Of a stretch of DNA of 64,000 nucleotides, positions 8,511-20,543 are shown piece after piece (positions within the stretch are counted from its first letter, which is position 1; each line of letters starts with the position of its first letter). The notes below the pieces were generated by a model. The model was not told the DNA's origin. It was given only the letters and a program-made list of their open reading frames with translations, and searched no databases. The position numbers and the translations under genes were made by a program. The stretch is from Pseudomonadota bacterium (GTDB lineage Bacteria > Pseudomonadota > Gammaproteobacteria > Berkiellales > Berkiellaceae). The stretch is taken from assembly GCA_018241965.1 (NCBI GenBank), contig JAFECS010000013.1:1-64000 (forward strand), written 5' to 3'.

Positions 8511-10541
8511 ATGAGCACCCAAGAAAAGCGTCATATCTTAGTCACCAGCGCCTTATATTATGCCAATGGGCATTTGCACCTTGGCCATATTGTTGAAGCA
8601 ATACAAAGCGATATTTGGGTTCGTTTACAAAAATTACAAGGCCATCACTGTATCCATGTGAGTGGTTCTGATGCCCATGGTACCCCCATCATGTTACAAG
8701 CAGAAAAAAAAGGCATCAGCGCAGAAAGTTTAGTGTCGCAATTTAGGCAAGAACATCAACGTGATTTTGGCGACTTTTTGGTTAATTTTGATAATTTTCA
8801 CACCACCCATTCACCGGAAAATAAAGCCCTAACAGAGCTTATTTACGCTCGCTTACAAGCGCGAGGCGATATAGCTGCTAAAACCATTAAGCAAGCCTAT
8901 GATCCGGTTAAAAACATGTTTTTACCAGACAGGTATGTGAAAGGTGAATGCCCTAAGTGTGGTGCTAAAGATCAATATGGCGATAGTTGCGAAGCTTGTG
9001 GCGCGACTTATACGCCCACCGAACTTAAAAACCCGGTATCGGTAGTTTCTGGCGTTGCTCCCATCGAGAAAGAATCGGAACATTATTTTTTCAAGCTAGA
9101 AAATTATAATGATTTTTTACAAAATTGGACACGCCAAGGCCATTTACAAGAACAAATGAGCAACAAACTCAATGAATGGTTTGAAGCAGGCCTGCGTCAA
9201 TGGGATATTTCACGCGATGGTCCCTATTTTGGTTTTCCTATTCCCAATACTGAAAACAAATTTTTCTATGTGTGGCTAGATGCGCCTATTGGCTATATAG
9301 CCAGCTTTAAAAATTATTGTGAACGAAATCCTGATATTAATTTTGATGATTATTGGAAAAAAGATAGCCCACATGAGCTATATCATTTTATCGGTAAAGA
9401 TATCGTTTATTTCCATGCCCTCTTTTGGCCAGCGATGCTTCATGGCAGTGATTTTCGCACCCCGAGCGCAATATATGCACATGGATTTTTAACTATAAAC
9501 GGTCAAAAAATGTCTAAATCCCGCGGCACATTTATTACCGCCCGAAATTATTTAGATCATTTAGGCCCCGAATATTTACGTTACTATTTTGCTGCCAAAT
9601 TAAATGACGGTGTCGATGATTTAGATTTAAATCTCGATGATTTTGTTTCACGGGTAAACGCCGATCTCATTGGCAAATATGTCAACATTGCAAGCAGATG
9701 TGCCGGGTTTATCAGTAAAAACCATGACGGCATGCTCGCCGATTCACTGATTAACCCAGCGTTATTCAATCGATTTGTTGACTCAAGTGGCGCGATTTTG
9801 CAGCATTTTCAAACGCGTCAATATCACCGCGCAGTGCGCGACATTATGGGATTAGCAGATTTAGCCAACCAATTTGTTGATGAAAACAAACCCTGGGAGT
9901 TGGTTAAAAATCCTGAAAACAAACAAAAGGTACAAGCGGTTTGTACACAAGCCATTAATTTATTCCGGCTATTAAGTATTTTCCTCAAACCGGTGCTGCC
10001 ACAGGTGGTGAAAAATGTAGAAAGCTTTTTAAATATCGCCCCTTTGCAATGGGAAGATATTTCTCAGCCACTGCTTTCTCATAAAATTAATCCTTATCAA
10101 CCCTTAATGCAGCGCGTTGATCCCAAACAAGTACAAGCCATGCTAGAGCAAGGAAAACAAATGACTGAAACATCTCCTGTTGTTGAAACTAAAAAAAGCG
10201 ACTTAGATTTAGCGCCAACTATTTCTTACGATGATTTTGCTAAAGTGGATCTTCGAATTGCCAAAATTGTTAATGCTGAGCATGTTGAAGGGGCAGAAAA
10301 ATTATTGAAGCTTACCTTAAGTTTAGGCTCAGAAAATCGCCAAGTGTTTGCTGGCATCAAATCCGCTTATGCGCCTGAAAGTTTAGTTGGCAAATACACC
10401 GTCATGGTAGCCAATTTAGCACCACGGCAAATGCGTTTTGGTCTTTCTGAAGGTATGGTGTTGGCCGCAGGCCCAGGCGGTAAAGATCTGTGGTTACTAG
10501 AACCACACGCTGGTGCGTTAGAGGGTATGCGAGTTAAATAA
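8511..10541 (+). CDS. metG: Methionyl-tRNA synthetase
   Basis: MetRS charges tRNA-Met. The 676-residue length matches the E. coli enzyme. The HIGH-type motif is HLGH at 23-26. The zinc knuckle has C147, C150, C160 and C163. KMSKS lies at about 332-336. A C-terminal OB-fold tRNA-binding/dimerisation domain runs from about 575 to the end ([13 protein letters not shown]..). GAGAGGAATAGC precedes the ATG. Its stop overlaps the next gene by one base (TAATG), so it leads an operon with the ferredoxin, nth and DUF1841 genes. Confidence 0.97.
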   Translation: MSTQEKRHILVTSALYYANGHLHLGHIVEAIQSDIWVRLQKLQGHHCIHVSGSDAHGTPIMLQAEKKGISAESLVSQFRQEHQRDFGDFLVNFDNFHTTHSPENKALTELIYARLQARGDIAAKTIKQAYDPVKNMFLPDRYVKGECPKCGAKDQYGDSCEACGATYTPTELKNPVSVVSGVAPIEKESEHYFFKLENYNDFLQNWTRQGHLQEQMSNKLNEWFEAGLRQWDISRDGPYFGFPIPNTENKFFYVWLDAPIGYIASFKNYCERNPDINFDDYWKKDSPHELYHFIGKDIVYFHALFWPAMLHGSDFRTPSAIYAHGFLTINGQKMSKSRGTFITARNYLDHLGPEYLRYYFAAKLNDGVDDLDLNLDDFVSRVNADLIGKYVNIASRCAGFISKNHDGMLADSLINPALFNRFVDSSGAILQHFQTRQYHRAVRDIMGLADLANQFVDENKPWELVKNPENKQKVQAVCTQAINLFRLLSIFLKPVLPQVVKNVESFLNIAPLQWEDISQPLLSHKINPYQPLMQRVDPKQVQAMLEQGKQMTETSPVVETKKSDLDLAPTISYDDFAKVDLRIAKIVNAEHVEGAEKLLKLTLSLGSENRQVFAGIKSAYAPESLVGKYTVMVANLAPRQMRFGLSEGMVLAAGPGGKDLWLLEPHAGALEGMRVK

Positions 10542-10930
10542 TGTCTAGCTTTAAAGCAGTACGCATTGTGGAAGAAGCCTGCATCGGTTGTACCAAATGC
10601 GTATCTGTATGCCCGGTGGATGCCATTGTAGGGGCATCCCAGGTCAATCATGCAGTCTTAACAGAATTTTGCATAGGGTGCGAACTGTGTTTACCCCCTT
10701 GCCCGGTAAACTGTATTGAAATTTTTCCCATTTTGCCTCCTGAAAATACTATAGAGCGTGCTCAAGTTGCTAAAAATCGCGTTCATGCAAGAAAGGCTCG
10801 ACTGGCTAAAGAAGAAAATGTGAAAAACGAAAAAGATAATTCTCATATTGCCCGTCTACAAGATGAAATAGCCTCGTCAATGGCACGCATCAGCGAACGC
10901 AAAAAAAACCAATGGGTTTATGATGAATAA
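10541..10930 (+). CDS. RnfB-like two-cluster ferredoxin, soluble short form
   Basis: A 129-residue protein with two complete [4Fe-4S] motifs: C14, C17, C20, C24 and C44, C47, C50, C54. Its sequence is closest to the ferredoxin part of RnfB/RsxB. It lacks RnfB's N-terminal membrane helix and the additional N-terminal Fe-S domain. Residues from about 75 on are a charged helical tail. No other rnf genes are present in the window. It starts on the last base of metG and overlaps nth by 11 bp, so it is made together with them. It may hand electrons to, or store clusters for, a partner such as the Fe-S enzyme Nth, but that is inference from position only. Confidence 0.85.
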   Translation: MSSFKAVRIVEEACIGCTKCVSVCPVDAIVGASQVNHAVLTEFCIGCELCLPPCPVNCIEIFPILPPENTIERAQVAKNRVHARKARLAKEENVKNEKDNSHIARLQDEIASSMARISERKKNQWVYDE

Positions 10931-11567
10931 AGCAGCCATCGACACCCTTTTTAAGCGATTTAAAAAGGAAAACCCTGCGCCCACGACCGAGTTGGTTTAT
11001 AAAAGTGAATTTGAATTATTGGTAGCGGTGATATTATCTGCCCAAGCGACCGATGTGAGCGTCAATAATGCCACTAAGACTTTATTTAAAGTAGCAAACA
11101 CACCTAAAAAAATGCTTGCCCTAGGAGAGGAAGGTTTAAAAACCTATATTAAATCCATTGGGTTATATCATAACAAAGCAAAAAATATTATTAAAACTTG
11201 CCACATGCTAACAAGCATACATCATTCCAAAGTGCCGCATGAAAGAGAAGCTTTAGAAGCCTTGCCGGGGGTTGGCAGAAAAACTGCCAATGTGATTTTA
11301 AACACTGCCTTTGGCGAAGCAACCATCGCTGTGGATACGCATATTTTTAGAGTGGCCAATAGAATTGGGCTAGCCAAAGGTAAAACGCCTCTGGCGGTAG
11401 AAAAACAACTCATTAAAGTGATCCCTGCCAAATACCAAAAAGATGCCCATCATTGGCTGATATTACATGGCCGTTATACCTGCACGGCCAGAAAACCCAA
11501 ATGTATGAACTGTATTATTCAAGATATTTGTACTTATCCAGATAAAAATCTAGCAAAGGAACCATGA
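10920..11567 (+). CDS. nth: Endonuclease III
   Basis: Nth is the DNA glycosylase/AP lyase that removes oxidised pyrimidines. The helix-hairpin-helix [12 protein letters not shown] contains the catalytic lysine K121, and the conserved aspartate is D139 (AVDTHIFRV). The C-terminal [4Fe-4S] loop has C188, C195, C198 and C204 with the C-x6-C-x2-C-x5-C spacing. The length, 215, is close to E. coli Nth (211). Overlaps join it to the genes on either side. Confidence 0.96.
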   Translation: MMNKAAIDTLFKRFKKENPAPTTELVYKSEFELLVAVILSAQATDVSVNNATKTLFKVANTPKKMLALGEEGLKTYIKSIGLYHNKAKNIIKTCHMLTSIHHSKVPHEREALEALPGVGRKTANVILNTAFGEATIAVDTHIFRVANRIGLAKGKTPLAVEKQLIKVIPAKYQKDAHHWLILHGRYTCTARKPKCMNCIIQDICTYPDKNLAKEP

Positions 11568-11989
11568 TGATTGATAATGATCCCATTGCCATGAGAAAAG
11601 TTTACTATGATGCTTGGCAAAAAGAGTTAAAGGGCTTACCGTTAACCCCAATGGAAATTATCATTGTCGACATTATTAAACGTCATCCTGAATATCACCC
11701 TATTTTCACAGAAGAAAACTTTGAAAAATTGCAAACCGAAAAATTTGCACTCGATCACAATCCTTTTTTTCACTTGGCCTTACACGTTACTGTTGCTGAA
11801 CAAATTGGCGCCGACAGGCCACAAGGTATTCGTGAACTTTTTTCAAAATTACTCAAAAAACATCAAGATAAAACCATTGCCGAGCATAAGATGATTGAAT
11901 GCTTAGCGCATGTTTTGGTGGAAAGTTTTATGAAAGACGCAGCGAGTAGTGAAGAACAGTATTTGGAATCAATTAGGAAATTGATTTAG
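11564..11989 (+). CDS. DUF1841 family protein
   Basis: A 141-residue cytoplasmic helical protein of the DUF1841 family, whose role is unknown. The family signature is visible: IIKRHPEYHPIF, then NPFFHLALHVTVAEQI, then a Pro-Gln-Gly-Ile-Arg turn and a helical C-terminus with CLAHVLVESF. It overlaps the nth stop by 4 bp, so it is the last gene of the metG operon. It converges with the motY-like gene 15 bp away. DUF1841 genes often follow nth in this class. Confidence 0.85.
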   Translation: MMIDNDPIAMRKVYYDAWQKELKGLPLTPMEIIIVDIIKRHPEYHPIFTEENFEKLQTEKFALDHNPFFHLALHVTVAEQIGADRPQGIRELFSKLLKKHQDKTIAEHKMIECLAHVLVESFMKDAASSEEQYLESIRKLI

Positions 11990-12004
11990 TAGCGGGTGAG
12001 GGTT

Positions 12005-12886
12005 TTACCTGTATATCGTAATCACAACTCTTCTATTCTTCGCTCTACCTTCAGCTGTTTTATTAGTTGCAATAGGCTTTTTATCGGCATAGTCTTTAAG
12101 GGTTAGCATATCTGCCTTGATACCATGAAATTGTACCAAGTAGTCTTTCACTGCCCATATTCTTTGATTGGCTAAATAATTATTGGCCTGAAAACTGCCC
12201 TTTCTATCGGAATGACCGGCAATATCAATACGGCGTATTTTTCCATCGGCGCGTACAAACTCTGCAAGCTCTTTTAATTTTCTTTCATTTTCTTTACTGA
12301 TAATGGCGCTACCACTTTCAAAATGCAGCACAATTTCTTTGAGATCGTTAAATGTATGTGGGATCATTTGCGATATACAATGTAAATACTCTTTATAGGG
12401 CTTCTCAAAACCTGCTGGCATCAACACAATTTTATCGGATTTATGCGTTTGTGTTTTGCTGGCTGTGTTTGCTGGCGTGATGATAAACACGGCACTATGG
12501 CCAATATCTAGATTTTCCAGCACTCGATAAACCTCATCAGATTTCATAGTGATGGGTTGTAATCCAGGTTTCACTGGGACCTTGGCAATGAACGTGGGCG
12601 CTTGATTGATTTTCCAACGTTGCGGATAGGTATTTAATGTTGCCTTACCAGGATGTAACCTATCTAAAATACAATCCACTACGAGCTTTTGATGTTCATG
12701 CGAAGATTGACTAAAAATGGCTTTACCATACCCTGGAATAGTATGCGTTAAACTACACTCTACCTTTGAAGTGTTGGTTTTCCAATGTGAACCGTCATAG
12801 GGCGCTTTATATTCATGCGCAAAAGCACTAAACACTAGGCTTAAGAGTGCTAAAAAAGCTACAATGCGGCAAAAGGGTGACGGCAT
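12005..12886 (-). CDS. MotY-like OmpA-domain exported protein
   Basis: A 293-residue protein with a signal peptide (about residues 1-23, ending FSAFA). An N-terminal MotY-like domain follows (VECSLTHTIPGYGKAIF.. to about 150), then an OmpA-type peptidoglycan-binding domain (about 185-293: IVLHFESGSAIIS, IAGHSDRKG, NRRVVI). MotY forms the T-ring of Na-type or polar flagellar motors and anchors stators to peptidoglycan. No flagellar gene is in the window. The motY-pyrC-rnt order matches Pseudomonas aeruginosa, so the place may be inherited rather than proof of motility. TAGGA precedes the ATG. Only 42 bp separate its start from the divergent pyrC. Confidence 0.82.
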   Translation of the reverse strand: MPSPFCRIVAFLALLSLVFSAFAHEYKAPYDGSHWKTNTSKVECSLTHTIPGYGKAIFSQSSHEHQKLVVDCILDRLHPGKATLNTYPQRWKINQAPTFIAKVPVKPGLQPITMKSDEVYRVLENLDIGHSAVFIITPANTASKTQTHKSDKIVLMPAGFEKPYKEYLHCISQMIPHTFNDLKEIVLHFESGSAIISKENERKLKELAEFVRADGKIRRIDIAGHSDRKGSFQANNYLANQRIWAVKDYLVQFHGIKADMLTLKDYADKKPIATNKTAEGRAKNRRVVITIYR

Positions 12887-12928
12887 CCTTGTTATCCTAA
12901 TGAAAGTTCACCTATAGAACATCGACCA

Positions 12929-13981
12929 ATGATGAAAGAACTTGATGGTATGCACACAATAGAGATAATTTATCCAGATGACTGGCATTGCCATTTAAGA
13001 GATGGCAATGCCCTGCAAACAACCGTTCCACTGGTAGCCAAGCAGTTTAAACGGGCGATTGTAATGCCTAATTTACAACCTGCGGTTGCTACTGCCATGG
13101 ACGCCATGGCCTATTTAGGACGTATTAAAAGTCATATTCCCGAAGGGGTTGATTTTCAACCTTTAATGACGCTGTATTTAACCGAGGCAACCACCAAAGA
13201 TACCATTCAAGAAGCCAAAGCCAGTGGCTTTGTTACCGCTTGCAAGCTATATCCTGCGGGTGTTACCACTAATTCCGCGCAAGGCGTTAACACCTTAGAA
13301 ACTTTATTTCCCGCCTTTGAGGCCATGGAAAAAGCAAAGCTGCCTTTACTCATTCATGGGGAAGTGAATGATAAAGACGTGGATGTATTTGATAGAGAAA
13401 AAATCTTTATAGAGCGTTATGCTCAAACGCTAATTAACACCTTTCCCAGTTTAAAAATTGTTTTTGAACATATTACTACCAGTGAAGCGGTAGACTTTGT
13501 AAAAACTGCGCCATTTACAGTAGCGGCCACCATTACACCACAGCATTTATTATTAAACAGAAATGCATTATTCATAGGCGGTATACGCCCACATCATTAT
13601 TGTTTACCAGTATTAAAAAGACAAACCCATCAAGAAGCATTAATTAAAGCCGCAACGAGCGGCAATCCCAAATTCTTTATTGGTACAGATAGTGCGCCGC
13701 ATGCCAAATCTAAAAAAGAATCTTTTTGCGGCTGCGCAGGCATTTTTAGTCATCATGCGGCCCTTGAGTTATATGCCACAGCTTTTGACGAGGCGAATGC
13801 TTTAGATAAACTAGAGGGCTTTACTAGCCTATTTGGCCCCCGCTTTTACGATTTACCTGTTAACACAGGTAAAATCCGCTTAACAAAAGAAAATTGGGAA
13901 GTGCCACACACGATGACCTATGAAGATGAATCTTTGGTACCTTTTTATGCAGGTTTAACGCTGTCATGGAAGGTAATATGA
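12929..13981 (+). CDS. pyrC: Dihydroorotase PyrC
   Basis: PyrC cyclises carbamoyl-aspartate to dihydroorotate in pyrimidine synthesis. It is a type II dihydroorotase that aligns with E. coli PyrC throughout: the metal site HCH at 20-22 in DDWHCHLRDG, the carbamylated lysine K106 (ACKLYPAG), LIHGEV, VFEHITT, and the catalytic aspartate D254 in GTDSAPH. The start is uncertain: ATGs lie at 12929, 12932 and 12950, none with a strong ribosome site. At 350 residues the first matches family length. It overlaps rnt as ATGA. Confidence 0.95.
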   Translation: MMKELDGMHTIEIIYPDDWHCHLRDGNALQTTVPLVAKQFKRAIVMPNLQPAVATAMDAMAYLGRIKSHIPEGVDFQPLMTLYLTEATTKDTIQEAKASGFVTACKLYPAGVTTNSAQGVNTLETLFPAFEAMEKAKLPLLIHGEVNDKDVDVFDREKIFIERYAQTLINTFPSLKIVFEHITTSEAVDFVKTAPFTVAATITPQHLLLNRNALFIGGIRPHHYCLPVLKRQTHQEALIKAATSGNPKFFIGTDSAPHAKSKKESFCGCAGIFSHHAALELYATAFDEANALDKLEGFTSLFGPRFYDLPVNTGKIRLTKENWEVPHTMTYEDESLVPFYAGLTLSWKVI

Positions 13982-14589
13982 CGCATAACATCGCCGCACG
14001 TTTTAGGGGTTTTTTACCGATAGTGGTGGATGTGGAAACCGGTGGCGTGAACACCCAAACCGATGCGTTGCTAGAGCTTGCTGCCATTAGCATTAAAATG
14101 GATGAAAATGGATTGCTTATTCCTGATCAAACATATCATTACCATATTCAACCTTTTGAAGGCGCCAATTTAAATCCTGAAGCTTTGGCATTTAATAAAA
14201 TCGACCCAGGCCATCCTTTTCGCTTTGCCTTAGCAGAAAAAGATATGCTCAAAGAATTTTTTGAAGCCATAAACAAAGAACTTCAAGCCAAAAAATGTTC
14301 ACGCGCAGTTTTAGTAGGACACAATGCCTGGTTTGATCAACAATTTTTAAATGCCGCAGTGAACAGATGTGACATCAAAAATCCATTTCATCGATTTACC
14401 AGTTTTGATACGGCAACATTGAGCGCGCTTGCTTATGGACAAACGGTGCTTGCTAAAGCCATGGAAGCAGCCAAAATCCCCTTTAACACTGATCATGCCC
14501 ATTCTGCGCTATACGATACCCAAAGCACTGCTGCGCTTTTTTGTGAAATTGTTAACCGCTGGCAGGCACTTACAAAACCCCCAACCTAA
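13978..14589 (+). CDS. rnt: Ribonuclease T
   Basis: RNase T trims 3' ends of tRNA and other stable RNAs and acts on tRNA end turnover. It is a DEDDh exonuclease: D18 and E20 in VVDVETGG, D120 in HNAWFDQQF, D144 in TSFDTA, H175 and D180 in HAHSALYD. The spacing matches the E. coli enzyme. I chose the ATG at 13978 because GGAAGG precedes it and it forms ATGA with the pyrC stop. The frame is open four codons further upstream. The length is 203 residues. Confidence 0.94.
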   Translation: MTHNIAARFRGFLPIVVDVETGGVNTQTDALLELAAISIKMDENGLLIPDQTYHYHIQPFEGANLNPEALAFNKIDPGHPFRFALAEKDMLKEFFEAINKELQAKKCSRAVLVGHNAWFDQQFLNAAVNRCDIKNPFHRFTSFDTATLSALAYGQTVLAKAMEAAKIPFNTDHAHSALYDTQSTAALFCEIVNRWQALTKPPT

Positions 14590-14634
14590 TCAAAATATCT
14601 CTTTTTATCCCATAAAATGTGGAAGTTGCCACGC

Positions 14635-14663
14635 TTGTTTTAGTTTTCAAACAAATATATAAT
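14635..14663 (+). promoter_or_regulatory. Sigma-70 type promoter of the second microcin-like gene
   Basis: TTGTTT (14635-14640) and TATAAT (14658-14663) are separated by 17 bp, the optimal distance. Transcription would begin near 14670, giving a leader of about 28 bases that contains the TTGGAG ribosome site at 14687-14692. Confidence 0.65.
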
Positions 14664-14697
14664 GCGCAGGAAACTATTCATTCTTTTTGGAGTACCT

Positions 14698-14997
14698 ATG
14701 AGAGAGCTCAGCGTTGTTGAAATATTAAGCATTAATGGTGGCCTCACAGACAAACAAGTTGACAGTCTCTTAGGCAAAGTTGGCGCCTATGCCGCCAATA
14801 TTGGTTTTCTAAGCGTGATGTTTTGTGCTGGGTATATCGGCCTTCCTACGTTAGTGATTGGTGGCATTGGTAGTTCTGTTGTAAAAGTGGCAGGAACCTA
14901 TGTTGTTTATGAAAATAAAAATGCCATCTTAGGTTACTTAGACTCTGCGATGAATTATTTTTCAGGGACTCCCTCCACAATTCCAGATAACGCATAA
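14698..14997 (+). CDS. Microcin-like peptide precursor with double-glycine leader (second copy)
   Basis: A 99-residue precursor starting MRELSVVEILSINGG. This leader has the length and key positions of the microcin V leader (Leu4, Glu8, Ile12, Gly14, Gly15), and the same first five residues MRELS as the gene at 6450. Cleavage after GG would leave 84 residues with a long hydrophobic Gly-rich centre (about 31-65: FLSVMFCAGYIGLP.., VIGGIGSSVVKVAG), the usual build of a pore-forming class II microcin. The start is the ATG at 14698 with TTGGAG six bases before; an in-frame ATG at 14662 overlaps the promoter's -10 box and is rejected. It has its own promoter and stands alone. No exporter or immunity gene is evident nearby. 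Confidence 0.75.
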   Translation: MRELSVVEILSINGGLTDKQVDSLLGKVGAYAANIGFLSVMFCAGYIGLPTLVIGGIGSSVVKVAGTYVVYENKNAILGYLDSAMNYFSGTPSTIPDNA

Positions 14998-15125
14998 TCC
15001 CGCTGCGGGAATACTCACTTCCATGACAGATTTAAATCTTTACTAGGTAAAGATAGTTGCGCACAAGTAACGGACTATCACCAAATGCACTAAATCCATT
15101 CCGGAATAACACATAAGATTATGTG
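14998..15125. promoter_or_regulatory. Cluster of short perfect palindromes between the peptide gene and the beta-propeller gene
   Basis: Three small inverted repeats lie here. TCCCGC-T-GCGGGA (14998-15010) directly follows the stop and may terminate the peptide mRNA, though no U-run follows. ATCTTTAC-TAG-GTAAAGAT lies at 15036-15054. CACATAA-GA-TTATGTG lies at 15110-15125. The last two could be operators for the downstream gene. No gene is visible in 14998-15229. Confidence 0.4.
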
Positions 15126-15229
15126 CATATTCACCTATATCTTCAATAAATACAATAAATGCCATTGAACTAATTTCCAGATCCATTAATCAAAATTTTA
15201 ATTGATTTGATTCTATTAGGGTGGGGAAT

Positions 15230-16522
15230 ATGGGTATTTATAAACAAGTATATTCACTTATTTTACTCATACTCTTCTCCTTATATGTCGTAAGCGTACA
15301 AGCGAATGACTCAAGGCCTGTTGGCGCCGTCTTTGTGGCGACAAATCCTGATCCAACGACAGGAAATAACGGGATTATGATGTATTTACGTGCAAAAGAT
15401 GGGACGCTTACCTTGGCGGCAGGCTCTCCTTTTTTAACCCAAGGAAAAGGCACTGGACTGGGGTATATTGTCCCACCCGATGCTCTAGGTTCACAAGGAT
15501 CGCTTGCCGTTGATAAATTAAATCGATTTCTATTTGTTGTAAACGCAGGCAGCAATCAAATATCAGTTTTTAAAATTAGTCGTTCTGGATTAACACATAT
15601 AGAAACTGTCGATTCCGGTGGTGATTTTCCAAATAGTATAGCCGTACGAAATAATATCTTATATGTACTAAACGCTGCTGGTAATAGCAATTTTAAAGCT
15701 TTCTATATTACGCTGTCTGGTCACTTAAAACCAATACCGGGAGCAAGTTGTGATTTACAACCACCTTTAAACTATTGGCCTGTCATTTTCTCTGGTCATC
15801 CTCAAGAAACGGCAATGCCTGGTCAGATTGGTTTTACGCCTTCAGGGGATAAATTAGTCATCATCAGAAAAGAAGGACTCACGGAGCCTAATCCATTCGG
15901 GCCACTAGCAGGACCTGGACGTATTGATGTGTATCAGCTTGGATTTCTGGGACTTCCTGTTTGTTCAAATCCAACCGCGAATATCAATGATAGGATCCCA
16001 GCAGGTCGATTCCCCTTTGCGTTTGATTTTGATGATAACGGACATTTGATGGTCGTTGAGATCTTTGGAAGCCCCTCTTACGATGTCAGTCCATTTAATG
16101 CCGGCGCAATGTCTTCTTATAACGTTAAAAATAACGGTGTATTAAAAGTTTTAACAGCATCACTGCCTAATAATCAAACAGCAATTTGTTGGATTAAACA
16201 TGCTGGTAATTTTGTTTATGCTTCGAATAATTTTAGCGATTCCATCTCTTTATATAAGGTAGATAATAAAGGATCTTTATCATTACTCAACTACCAAGCT
16301 GCAATAGTAGGAACACCGTCAAATCCTTCCGGTTTTCCACTTGACTTAGATATAACAAAAGATGGTCGTTTCTTGTATCAACTAGTGCCAGGTCAAGGTT
16401 TAGTTTATGCCTTTTCTATTAATAAACAGACGGGTGCGCTTACCCAAATTGGAACAGCAAGCGCTGGCGTTCCATTTACAGGTCAAGTTGGACTGACAAC
16501 AGCTGATTTTGGTGATAAATGA
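15230..16522 (+). CDS. Exported beta-propeller protein, lactonase-like
   Basis: A 430-residue protein with an N-terminal signal segment (IYKQVYSLILLILFSLYVVSVQA), so exported or surface-bound. The rest is a series of beta-propeller blades with repeats of the form DKLNRFLFVVNAGSNQISVFKIS, NILYVLNAAGNSNFKAFYI, NFVYASNNFSDSISLYKV, DGRFLYQLVPGQGLVYAFSI. This resembles the lactonase / 6-phosphogluconolactonase seven-blade fold (YVTN-like repeats). Activity cannot be deduced. The ATG at 15230 is chosen because GGTGGGGA precedes it; a GTG at 15221 falls inside that ribosome site. It stands alone, converging with fadH. Confidence 0.75.
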   Translation: MGIYKQVYSLILLILFSLYVVSVQANDSRPVGAVFVATNPDPTTGNNGIMMYLRAKDGTLTLAAGSPFLTQGKGTGLGYIVPPDALGSQGSLAVDKLNRFLFVVNAGSNQISVFKISRSGLTHIETVDSGGDFPNSIAVRNNILYVLNAAGNSNFKAFYITLSGHLKPIPGASCDLQPPLNYWPVIFSGHPQETAMPGQIGFTPSGDKLVIIRKEGLTEPNPFGPLAGPGRIDVYQLGFLGLPVCSNPTANINDRIPAGRFPFAFDFDDNGHLMVVEIFGSPSYDVSPFNAGAMSSYNVKNNGVLKVLTASLPNNQTAICWIKHAGNFVYASNNFSDSISLYKVDNKGSLSLLNYQAAIVGTPSNPSGFPLDLDITKDGRFLYQLVPGQGLVYAFSINKQTGALTQIGTASAGVPFTGQVGLTTADFGDK

Positions 16523-16551
16523 AAATATGATAGTGCTTTGCTCAATATAAT

Positions 16552-19342
<2,791 letters not shown>

Positions 19343-19427
19343 GTCAATCTCCTTCGTTATTTCAAATATTGGTGTTCATGCTATCACGGAACCCCTAAAA
19401 ATGGCTACCAAAACAGTCGGGATAGCG

Positions 19428-19778
19428 CTACTCTTGAGCGGCAATCGCTTCCATTTCTTGGGCGATTACTCCGCCTTCACTGAGTTGCTTTTGCAATTCA
19501 CCACTTTCATACAATTCGGTGACAATATCACAGCCGCCAATTAACTCTCCTTTAAGGTAAAGTTGCGGAAACGTGGGCCAATTTGCATAGCGTGGTAATG
19601 TTTGGCGTATGTCTGGATTTTCTAATATGTTCACATACGCGTATTTTGCTTTACAGAGTTTTAAAATATGGGCCACCTGACCGGAGAAGCCACATTGGGG
19701 GAATTGGGGGGTACCCTTCATGTAAAGTAATAAGTCATGATTTTTGATTTGCGACTGAATGCGCGCCAAAGTATCCAT
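19428..19778 (-). CDS. grxD: Monothiol glutaredoxin Grx4
   Basis: Grx4 binds and delivers [2Fe-2S] clusters with glutathione. The 116-residue protein has the CGFS motif (C29) after KGTPQFPQ, the TFPQLYLKGELIGGCDI stretch with the cis-Pro glutathione site, and the usual C-terminal helix. Its length is typical. It is followed by the peroxiredoxin gene after an 85-bp gap on the same strand. Confidence 0.94.
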   Translation of the reverse strand: MDTLARIQSQIKNHDLLLYMKGTPQFPQCGFSGQVAHILKLCKAKYAYVNILENPDIRQTLPRYANWPTFPQLYLKGELIGGCDIVTELYESGELQKQLSEGGVIAQEMEAIAAQE

Positions 19779-19891
19779 AGTTTAGCCCTTTAAGGTGCGA
19801 ATGAATCAGCCCGTATTCTAGAGCATTTTGCCGCAAGAATCATGCGCAAATGCTTGCCTTAGGAAGTTTTGGGCCATAGACTGTGTCCTTC

Positions 19892-19921
19892 TTGCGCACG
19901 TGATAGCGCATTAGTTAGAAT
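19892..19921 (+). promoter_or_regulatory. Probable promoter of sodB
   Basis: TTGCGC (19892-19897) and TAGAAT (19916-19921) are 18 bp apart. The sodB start codon lies 26 bases further on, behind the ribosome site AAGGGAG. Confidence 0.45.
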
Positions 19922-19946
19922 ATAAACTTAAGCCAAGGGAGCAATT

Positions 19947-20528
19947 ATGGCTATAGAATTACCCCCACTTCCCTACGAATTGGACGCGCTTGTGCCACAT
20001 ATTTCCCGTGAAACCTTAGAATATCATTACGGTAAACACCATAAAGCTTATGTGGATAACCTCAATAACCTTATCCCCAATACTGAATTTGCGGGTAAAA
20101 GTTTAGAACAAATTATCATGACCTCAAGCGGCGGTATCTTTAATAATGCCGCACAAGTTTGGAACCATACCTTCTATTGGAATTGCTTAAGCCCCAACGG
20201 CGGCGGAGCCCCTACAGGTGAATTAGCACAAGCCATTGATAAAGCCTTTGGCTCTTTTGAAAAATTTAAAGAAGCATTTTCCAAAACAGCCATTACGACT
20301 TTTGGCTCTGGCTGGGGCTGGTTAGTGAAAAAAGCGGATGGTACATTAGATCTCGTTAGCACCTCTAATGCACAAACGCCCATGACAGCTAATCATAAAG
20401 CACTACTCACCTGCGATGTATGGGAACATGCCTACTACATCGACTACCGTAATGCCAGACCAAAATATGTCGAGCATTTTTGGGAATTGATTAACTGGGA
20501 TTTTGTGGCTAAAAATTTTGCTAAATAA
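19947..20528 (+). CDS. sodB: Superoxide dismutase, iron type
   Basis: Cytoplasmic Fe-SOD converting superoxide to hydrogen peroxide and oxygen. The 193-residue protein carries the metal ligands H27, H74, D157 (CDVWEH) and H161. The sequence around [10 protein letters not shown] and the Gly-Gly-Gly-Ala segment are of the Fe type rather than Mn type. AAGGGAG precedes the ATG. It is followed after 15 bp by an aminotransferase gene, so the two are probably cotranscribed. Confidence 0.95.
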   Translation: MAIELPPLPYELDALVPHISRETLEYHYGKHHKAYVDNLNNLIPNTEFAGKSLEQIIMTSSGGIFNNAAQVWNHTFYWNCLSPNGGGAPTGELAQAIDKAFGSFEKFKEAFSKTAITTFGSGWGWLVKKADGTLDLVSTSNAQTPMTANHKALLTCDVWEHAYYIDYRNARPKYVEHFWELINWDFVAKNFAK

Positions 20529-20543
20529 TATCCAGGTACTTTA

